Shown: positions 58,567-64,000 of the stretch, in pieces
Layout: the number at the start of each line of letters is the position of its first letter
How positions within the stretch are numbered: the first letter of the stretch is position 1
From: Ferrovum sp. PN-J185
GTDB lineage: Bacteria; Pseudomonadota; Gammaproteobacteria; Burkholderiales; Ferrovaceae
Assembly: GCF_001581925.1 (NCBI RefSeq)
Contig: NZ_LQZA01000005.1
Location: forward strand, 1-64,000
Reading direction: 5' to 3'
DNA length: 64,000 nt
Made by a program: the position numbers and the translations under genes
The notes under the pieces: model-generated
Told to the model about the DNA's origin: nothing
Databases searched by the model: none
Seen by the model: only the letters and a program-made list of their open reading frames with translations

Positions 58567-59445
58567 TCAAAGAGATGTTTGATTGACTCCTCCCTTTATA
58601 GACGAATTGTCAGGAAAGGTTGATGGCGCAGGTCTTGATGGCATCAATTCAGGAGCTGGAATAGGATTAGGCTTAACAGGTGTTACTGTTCCAATATTAA
58701 TATCAGATGAAGAACTATTTGAAGACGATCCTGTTGTTGCGTTTTGACTTGTTTGTTCTTGATTAGAACCGACCTGATTTGATTGTTGCTGTTGTTTTTG
58801 TATTTGATCAATTTGCTGTGAATTTTGATGTTGTCCTTGTTTTACGCCATTTACTTCAGCCTCTAATTCCTGAAATGCTTTAGATTCACGTACTTTTGAA
58901 TCCAAAACCGCATCATGCTTAGCTTTTTCTACGATAATACGGTTAGCTTCACCCAAGGGATAACGTATTAATACAAATGTGCGATAACCATTAAGTTGTT
59001 GCTGTACTTCTTTTTTCTCTATGACGTAACCTGCAATGTCTGCTCCATTAACTAGCTCTGAAGCGACTTTCTCTACTTCACGCACTAATACAGGATCATT
59101 GGCAGTCCCCGTCTCTCTCGCAAAAGATTTAAACTTCATACTCACTTTATCACTGAGTTGACTGGCAATCTCCCCTTTAGCATCTACTGCCGCTTTCTCT
59201 ATCGAGAATTGTAAGTCTCTAGAAAATGCTGTAGCAACACCATAGATGGCATCATTGGCTACGGGTGGTTTTAAATACCAACTAGGCGCATTATCTAAGG
59301 TTTGCGTGGCAGCCCTACTTTGTTCCTTATAGGTATGTTCAGCTTGTTCTTGTGCATATTCTGCCGTACCGTATTTAGGGCCACAGGCACTAAGTAACAC
59401 GGCGGAACCTGTAAGTAACATAATTAATAATTGTCGATTCATCAT
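58567..59445 (-). CDS. LPP20-like lipoprotein
   Basis: A 292-residue lipoprotein with lipobox LLSAC (signal about 1-20). The LPP20-type domain (APSWYLKPPVANDAIYGVATAFSRD, about 53-175) is followed by a Gln/Ser/Asn-rich segment (about 200-250) and a Pro-rich tail. LPP20 relatives are outer-membrane lipoproteins, some linked to flagellar or surface structures. It is the last gene of the four-gene caspase operon, 8 bp after the DUF4384 gene, with GGGAGAAG before two tandem ATGs. Confidence 0.8.
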   Translation of the reverse strand: MMNRQLLIMLLTGSAVLLSACGPKYGTAEYAQEQAEHTYKEQSRAATQTLDNAPSWYLKPPVANDAIYGVATAFSRDLQFSIEKAAVDAKGEIASQLSDKVSMKFKSFARETGTANDPVLVREVEKVASELVNGADIAGYVIEKKEVQQQLNGYRTFVLIRYPLGEANRIIVEKAKHDAVLDSKVRESKAFQELEAEVNGVKQGQHQNSQQIDQIQKQQQQSNQVGSNQEQTSQNATTGSSSNSSSSDINIGTVTPVKPNPIPAPELMPSRPAPSTFPDNSSIKGGVNQTSL

Positions 59446-59453
59446 CTTCTCCC

Positions 59454-60290
59454 TTACTGAGCCTGTTGAGGGACCATAATCTGAAACCCTCGTTTAAATA
59501 AACGTACTTGATCGATAGGTAGTTCTGCTAATTTGTTTCTGAATTCATCAAATGAATAATGATCCTGCCAAGCAATAGGGTTTTGTGACACCACGACCAT
59601 GACATACTCATCAAGTACTCGGCGATTTGCCGGGATCCTGTCAGGTAAATCCACACGCCAATGATCATATTGTTTACTTGGTAGGGTTAACTCATGACTT
59701 ACGTGATTGTTCTGTTCCATCTTGTTCGGAAAAATTCTTGTTACTTGTTCTGCTTCTTTCTCATAAGGAATCCAATTAAATACAGTCAAATAAACCGGTT
59801 GCTGTGGTGCTATTTGAAGAGTTAACTCTTCTCCTGGACGATAAATAGATTGGTTGAGTGATACCATAGAGTCTAGTGCTGGATTATTTACTCCAGGTAT
59901 AACGCTGACTTGAGCAGTAATGTTCACTTCGCAACGACGTTTACCTAGCTCATCACTGACCACTTGTTTGATCACATGTAATGATTGGATATCTCCACCA
60001 ATTTGCGACCACGTCAATTTATTCAGTAAACATTGCGTTGCTGCATCCCCACTCTTTTCATTCTCACTACACATCATGGTTTCATCTTGACTAAAACGCT
60101 CACCACCCACGTTTCTTAAAGCATCTAATTTGGCGGCCTCAAGGGCTGCTTGGCAGGCACTGGCTTCAGAGGTCTCTGGACCAAAGTAATACACTCCATT
60201 TCCTTCTTCGTTCTTTGACCACGCATATTGAACTGAACACAGCAACAGAAGAGCAATAATACTTTTTCTAAGTTGGTTGTTATTGTCCAT
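59454..60290 (-). CDS. Secreted DUF4384 protein
   Basis: A 278-residue protein with a signal peptide (SIIALLLLCSVQYAWS). The N-terminal region (about 30-130; SACQAALEAAKLDALRNVGGERF) resembles LPP20/FlgT-type N-terminal folds. The DUF4384 region (about 140-260) has SIYRPGEELTLQIAPQQPVYLTVFNWIP and RIFPN. DUF4384 modules are frequently found with kinase, caspase or lipoprotein domains, and their function is not established. It overlaps the caspase gene by 11 bp. Confidence 0.82.
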   Translation of the reverse strand: MDNNNQLRKSIIALLLLCSVQYAWSKNEEGNGVYYFGPETSEASACQAALEAAKLDALRNVGGERFSQDETMMCSENEKSGDAATQCLLNKLTWSQIGGDIQSLHVIKQVVSDELGKRRCEVNITAQVSVIPGVNNPALDSMVSLNQSIYRPGEELTLQIAPQQPVYLTVFNWIPYEKEAEQVTRIFPNKMEQNNHVSHELTLPSKQYDHWRVDLPDRIPANRRVLDEYVMVVVSQNPIAWQDHYSFDEFRNKLAELPIDQVRLFKRGFQIMVPQQAQ

Positions 60291-62004
60291 AAATTATTAC
60301 CTCATTTATATTGCCTATTACCACAGGGGTCTGCTCTAGTCCCTGACGAATTGACTCTTTACTAACATGTTGCTCAACATATTGATAAAGTTCTTCTGCA
60401 GTAATATTGTGGTCATGATTAATGTCAGCATCTCCTTGCATACCACGCATCAAGTAATAAGAAAAAATACCATGCTGCGCACTCACTGATACACCAGACA
60501 ATTGGTCTCCCTTTGATGAACTAAAAATAGTGACATCTTTAGGTGGTGCCTCTAGATCGGAGTACACCATAATAGGGCGCATTGCTGACAGTAATGTATT
60601 ACCCGTTTTAGTTCGGCCTGAATAACAACTGTCTAAAAACAAGGTTAATGATGAAGGTTGATAACTTTCTATAATGTTAATTAATTGATTTTGTGAAATA
60701 GCAGTATCTTCAAGTAGTGACACATTGGTATCAACAGGTAATAAATATCTCTTTTTTCCATCAAAGGATGCAAGGCCATGCCCAGAATAATACACATATA
60801 CTTTTGTCGAACCGTGATTCACTTCTGCAGCAAGCCAATTTTTAAGTGTTAATAGAATATTACTTCGGCTTGCCTCCCCTCCTGTTAACAATTTTATTTT
60901 TTCTGGCGCAACACCAAGCCCTCTTACTGCATAATCATAAAAGCTTCTCGCATCGTTATCTGAAAACTCTGACTGCGGTAATTGGGTATATTGTTGTGCT
61001 CCAATGATTATCGCTACTGCGTCCTGTCTTTTAGCTAGCGGCACTTGCTGAGGATTTAATGCTGGTAACTCTACACCTGCATTACTAACAGTACGATGTA
61101 CCAAATACTGTTTAGTGAAATGATGTTGTTCACTATCTTGGGCATAAACATCCACATAACTATCACCTACAGGTACATAGCGGGTTATGGATAAATTAAC
61201 TTGGTTTTGTGTGTTTATTTCCTGACCATTGATTCTTAATAAAGATATGGGCAATTGATTGATGGCACTAATTGTTAAGGCAACATTTCCTAAAGGATCA
61301 ACCTGACTTATATTAACTTGTAATGGTAAGGTGTTATTAACAGGTGGTAGCGCAGAAGGCAATAAACCTAAGTTTACTAAATTATTTTGAGCTAAACGCT
61401 TTGCTTCACTATTTTGTTGTTGATCAACTGCTCTTTGTAACCAATACTGCGCTTGCAATGGATCCATAGCAACACCTCGTCCTGTAGCGTAAGCCCAACC
61501 CAAGTTGTTTTCTGCCATAGGCTCATTTTGCTCAGCAGCTTTCTTCCACCATTGAGTTGCCTCTTGATCACTTTGGATCACTCCCATTCCTTGACTATAG
61601 AGTGTTCCTAAGATGTTTTGCGCTTTAGGTAGTCCTGCAACAGCAGCTTTAGTCATCCACAGTGCTTGTGTTTGTAAATCAGTTTTACCTAATTCGCCAG
61701 AACCAAACAATACCGCAAGATTATATTGAGCAGAAGCCAAATTCTGTTGTGCTGCTAATAAAAACCATTTCTCTGCTTCTTGGCTATTTTTTTCAACTGC
61801 TAATCCCTGGCGATATAAAAATCCGATGGCATTTTGGCAATCACGATTACCACGAGTCGCTGAGTCAATACATTGTTGATAGGCTTTGGGATAATCATGT
61901 TGTAAAAATGCTTGTTTAGATTCCATGTAGCCTGCAAGTGCGGAGTTGTTTATTCCCCACAAAACCATTAAAAATGATAAAGATGTTGAGTTTAGTTTTA
62001 TCAT
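60280..62004 (-). CDS. Secreted Sel1-repeat caspase-family (C14) peptidase with EF-hand-like loop
   Basis: A 574-residue protein. The signal peptide ends at ALAG (about 1-25). Four Sel1-like repeats span about 53-197, then a beta-rich linker (about 225-320). A caspase p20-like domain (about 328-500) has catalytic His409 in YYSGHGL and Cys460 in LDSCYSGR. Behind it residues 527-538 (DINHDHNITAEE) fit a 12-residue EF-hand loop, with Asp, Asn, Asp, Asn and Glu at ligand positions. Secretion makes it an envelope or extracellular cysteine protease, possibly calcium-dependent. It starts immediately after the stop of the small membrane protein gene. Confidence 0.88.
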   Translation of the reverse strand: MIKLNSTSLSFLMVLWGINNSALAGYMESKQAFLQHDYPKAYQQCIDSATRGNRDCQNAIGFLYRQGLAVEKNSQEAEKWFLLAAQQNLASAQYNLAVLFGSGELGKTDLQTQALWMTKAAVAGLPKAQNILGTLYSQGMGVIQSDQEATQWWKKAAEQNEPMAENNLGWAYATGRGVAMDPLQAQYWLQRAVDQQQNSEAKRLAQNNLVNLGLLPSALPPVNNTLPLQVNISQVDPLGNVALTISAINQLPISLLRINGQEINTQNQVNLSITRYVPVGDSYVDVYAQDSEQHHFTKQYLVHRTVSNAGVELPALNPQQVPLAKRQDAVAIIIGAQQYTQLPQSEFSDNDARSFYDYAVRGLGVAPEKIKLLTGGEASRSNILLTLKNWLAAEVNHGSTKVYVYYSGHGLASFDGKKRYLLPVDTNVSLLEDTAISQNQLINIIESYQPSSLTLFLDSCYSGRTKTGNTLLSAMRPIMVYSDLEAPPKDVTIFSSSKGDQLSGVSVSAQHGIFSYYLMRGMQGDADINHDHNITAEELYQYVEQHVSKESIRQGLEQTPVVIGNINEVIIYGQ

Positions 62005-62334
62005 TTAATACTCCAAACTCTGATCTGATCCGATTGGAGAAGTCGTGGTGTTAGGCTGATTGATTTTTTGTACTTCCTTTTGATTCACGTTACCAGGCGT
62101 TTGGTCTTCAATAGGAGGTGATGCTTTAGCACTACTATCCCCGGTAAAGAGATATATCAACAGTCCAGCCACTAATACGCCTGCGATAGCTAATCCCGCT
62201 CCCCCGCCACCCCCTCCACCTCCACCACTGGAAGAAGTTGAGTCATGGGCGATAACTTGACCGCCATCTGCAAAAACTGATGTATGTGTTGATAAAAAAA
62301 CAACAGTCAACAAAGCAATTAAGATACGTTTCAT
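62005..62334 (-). CDS. Small secreted/membrane protein with poly-Gly segment
   Basis: About 109 residues: signal peptide (ILIALLTVVFLSTHTSVFA), a run of nine glycines, a transmembrane helix (AGLAIAGVLVAGLLIYLF) and a short polar Pro/Gln/Asn-rich tail. It resembles glycine-rich membrane-anchor proteins but no family is recognised. It is first in the caspase operon; its stop abuts the caspase ATG with no gap. A GTG at 62343 is an alternative start. No ribosome binding site is clear. Confidence 0.7.
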   Translation of the reverse strand: MKRILIALLTVVFLSTHTSVFADGGQVIAHDSTSSSGGGGGGGGGAGLAIAGVLVAGLLIYLFTGDSSAKASPPIEDQTPGNVNQKEVQKINQPNTTTSPIGSDQSLEY

Positions 62335-62741
62335 TATAAGCACGTTAATTTATGTGAATTTTTCCCATATTTCACATGAGTTTACCAAGTAATGCAAGTT
62401 ATTTTTATTTTTTTAAATAATAAAACCAGTATTAAATTAAGAACCTTAACCTATGCTTAAGGACAACTTTAAAGCTAACAATTAACTACGGTAATCACTC
62501 TGGGGTTTGTACAGTTTAGATGACGTACAAATATTGTGTAATCGACTGAATACAGTTTTATATATATAAAACAATTATTATTTTGGATTGTAGAGATCAG
62601 TCTGGTCAAACCAATGATATTAAAACAGCGAAAATTAGCCAAGCCATTATAGGATTAAAACTGCTCCCTTAAAAGAGAAAGAGCCAAAGAACCTGGAACT
62701 GGTAAAAGGAATAAGAGTGTGTAGTAAGTGTATAGTAAAAG
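62335..62741. other. Noncoding region between the caspase operon and tRNA-Lys
   Basis: About 400 bp of AT-rich sequence. It must carry the promoter of the caspase operon (minus). A short plus-strand frame near 62595-62670 reads DQSGQTNDIKTAKISQAIIG and then stops; it may be a gene remnant but is not recognised. No repeats of note were seen. Confidence 0.4.
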
Positions 62742-62763
62742 AAAAAGCGGGCAATTGCCCGCT
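62742..62763 (-). terminator. Intrinsic terminator after tRNA-Lys
   Basis: AGCGGGC and GCCCGCT with loop AATT, followed on the minus strand by TTTTCTTTT. It lies about 15 bp beyond the tRNA 3' end. Confidence 0.85.
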
Positions 62764-62776
62764 AATCTTTGTTATT

Positions 62777-62852
62777 TGGTGGGTCGGGCGAGACTCGAAC
62801 TCGCGACCAACGGATTAAAAGTCCGCTGCTCTACCGACTGAGCTACCGACCC
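62777..62852 (-). tRNA. tRNA-Lys (anticodon TTT)
   Basis: Acceptor GGGTCGG with CCGACCC, D-arm GCTCAGTCGGTAGAGC, anticodon loop CTTTTAA (TTT), T-arm GCGAGTTCGAGTCTCGC and encoded CCA. It lies 58 bp downstream of cpoB on the same strand. It is a substrate of MnmA, encoded in this window. Confidence 0.97.
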
Positions 62853-62910
62853 TCAAAATCAATCCAAAATTTTAGCTCGACTTAGGGTCTCTAGTCAAAT
62901 AAAAAATACA

Positions 62911-63825
62911 TTATTGATGATGTTTTTTAAGCTTTGCCGCTGCATCGCTATCTGGATATTTGGTTTCTAATTGATGTTCAACGCTTTTTGCTTTACTTGT
63001 ATCACCTAACGCTTTGTAAGCGCGGGATAAGTTAAGCATTGCATCAGGGACTTTACTTGAATTGGGGTAGTCTTTAATAACACGTTTATTTACTAATACC
63101 GCTTCTTTATAATTTTTCAGAACGATATCGTTCAAACCAATCCAAAAAAGTGCATTGGGTACTTTTTCATCATCTGGATTAGCAATAATAAAGGCTTTAA
63201 GTAGTTTAACTGACTGCTCATAGTTGCCTGCATTAAAGGCATTTAACCCACTATCGTAACTCGGTCCCTTTTGAGCTGGCGCTTCTTTTATTTTACTTTC
63301 ATTACTACTGGCTTTGTCAGCTGCAGCCTTATCGTCTTTTTTTCCATCAGCAGATTTTGTCTCACTATTGGTAGGATTAGCATCTGCCAATACTTTATCT
63401 GTTTTAGTTGCTTTTACTTCGTCACCAGGCTTGGCTGATTTGCTGGTATTAGCTTGAGGATTTCCGCCTTCAAGCACTTTTAGACGTGAATCAAGATCAA
63501 GATAGAGCTCTTGGTTTCTTTTGGTTATTTGATCTAACCGATTGTTAAGTTCATCTAACTTACCTTTCATTTCCGCCAAACTTTGCGTCATATGATCAAA
63601 CTGACTAACCATATCTGGCAGATTTTGATTGGCTGACTCCATTCGGCCAACACGATCTAATAAATCCTGTACCTCTTTATTGAGGTTATTTTGTACTGCT
63701 TTAATGTCAGCTAACTGCTGATCATCAGAAAAAATACCTGCCCAAGCACTGTTAATGCTCAGAAAAATAAAAACAATAGCCCCGAGAAACCTCGGGGCTA
63801 GAGCTGTATAACGAACCGCTTTCAA
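62911..63825 (-). CDS. cpoB: Cell division coordinator CpoB (YbgF)
   Basis: A 304-residue periplasmic protein: signal peptide (FLGAIVFIFLSINSAWA), an N-terminal coiled coil (about 38-118), a Lys/Ala/Ser-rich low-complexity linker (about 122-190) and a C-terminal TPR domain (YDSGLNAFNAGNYEQSVKLLK...). CpoB coordinates Tol-Pal constriction with PBP1B. The start is TTG, 4 bp after the pal stop, with no ATG alternative that keeps the signal peptide. A strong hairpin with a T-rich tract lies within the first 25 codons. Confidence 0.92.
   Translation of the reverse strand: MKAVRYTALAPRFLGAIVFIFLSINSAWAGIFSDDQQLADIKAVQNNLNKEVQDLLDRVGRMESANQNLPDMVSQFDHMTQSLAEMKGKLDELNNRLDQITKRNQELYLDLDSRLKVLEGGNPQANTSKSAKPGDEVKATKTDKVLADANPTNSETKSADGKKDDKAAADKASSNESKIKEAPAQKGPSYDSGLNAFNAGNYEQSVKLLKAFIIANPDDEKVPNALFWIGLNDIVLKNYKEAVLVNKRVIKDYPNSSKVPDAMLNLSRAYKALGDTSKAKSVEHQLETKYPDSDAAAKLKKHHQ
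63756..63800 (-). terminator. Terminator-like hairpin inside the cpoB signal-peptide codons
   Basis: TAGCCCCGAG and CTCGGGGCTA pair over ten bases around a four-base loop (63777-63800). On the minus strand a tract TTGTTTTTATTTTT follows. This has every feature of an intrinsic terminator placed about 30 bp after the pal stop, yet the same bases encode LAPRFLGAIVFIF of CpoB. It would end most pal transcripts and leave partial read-through for cpoB. Confidence 0.7.
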
Positions 63826-63829
63826 CTAA

Positions 63830-64000
63830 TTACTCACCACGGTAAACGATGTCGGTACGACGGTTTTCAGCCCAAGCTGCTTTGTTATGACCTGGGTTAC
63901 GTGGTTTTTCTTTACCAAAAGAAATGGTATCAATTTGGTTGGCGCTAACACCACTTGCCATCATTAGTTTTTTAACGCTATCAGCACGACGTTGACCTAA
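63830..64000 (-). CDS. pal: Peptidoglycan-associated lipoprotein Pal (C-terminal part, cut by window edge)
   Basis: The last 56 codons of an OmpA-like domain: LGQRRADSVKKLMMASGVSANQIDTISFGKE, then AAWAENRRTDIVYRGE and TAA. The Arg/Asp residues that bind diaminopimelate in peptidoglycan (NRRTDIVY) are present. The rest of the gene and the tol genes lie outside the window. Confidence 0.93.
   Translation of the reverse strand, partial: LGQRRADSVKKLMMASGVSANQIDTISFGKEKPRNPGHNKAAWAENRRTDIVYRGE

Overview
The window looks like a chromosomal segment of a low-G+C betaproteobacterium. Supporting this are the order rimP-nusA-infB-rbfA-truB, adjacent pal and cpoB, a system I (Ccm) cytochrome c maturation set, the glyoxylate shunt, queA-tgt-yajC-secDF, clpS-clpA and a two-partner-secretion porin, all in AT-rich DNA. 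The species cannot be named from the sequence alone.

Layout. 1-480: end of an IS3-family element that has cut an Atm1-type ABC exporter gene downstream of truB. 480-6,825: translation/transcription operon rimP-nusA-infB-rbfA-truB (minus). 6,912-12,256: M17 aminopeptidase, thyA, clpS-clpA and a cold-shock gene with a structured leader. 12,340-17,587: icd, rraA-aceA, aceB and a small His/Lys-rich secreted protein. 17,606-26,866: mnmA, purB-GST, dedA-secF-secD-yajC-tgt-queA and tRNA-Leu(CAA). 26,944-29,400: an EamA/DMT transporter gene destroyed by an IS200/IS605 element (tnpA plus tnpB). 29,470-31,530: an old yellow enzyme and a LuxR-type regulator. 31,919-36,963: a compact Tad/Flp pilus locus (flp, cpaB, three TadE/TadG-like genes, tadA, tadB, tadC). 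37,017-39,890: a gamma-glutamyltransferase-fold amidohydrolase with an oxalate/formate-antiporter-family transporter. 40,051-49,195: Cu+ ATPase and two converging cytochrome c maturation operons, ccmABCDE (plus) and ccmFGHI (minus). 49,296-53,230: universal stress protein, a Gly/aromatic-rich secreted protein, and a dps-lrgA-lrgB-DUF2721 operon behind a TPR membrane protein. 53,410-62,334: TonB-like protein, then on the minus strand a block read as small membrane protein, Sel1/caspase protease, DUF4384 protein, LPP20-like lipoprotein, TpsB porin, 7TM histidine kinase and response regulator. 62,777-64,000: tRNA-Lys, cpoB and the end of pal.

The most interesting part is the 54.1-62.3 kb envelope block. 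A secreted caspase-fold protease with Sel1 repeats and an EF-hand-like loop sits in a gapless four-gene operon with a DUF4384 protein and a lipoprotein. Directly downstream are an outer-membrane TpsB porin without a visible TpsA substrate and a dedicated two-component system. I recognise no described system with this composition. Other points of note are a perfect hairpin between flp and cpaB, a terminator-like hairpin inside the cpoB signal-peptide codons, a TnpB with a displaced catalytic glutamate, a probable oxamate-type amidohydrolase/transporter pair, and two IS-broken transporter genes.
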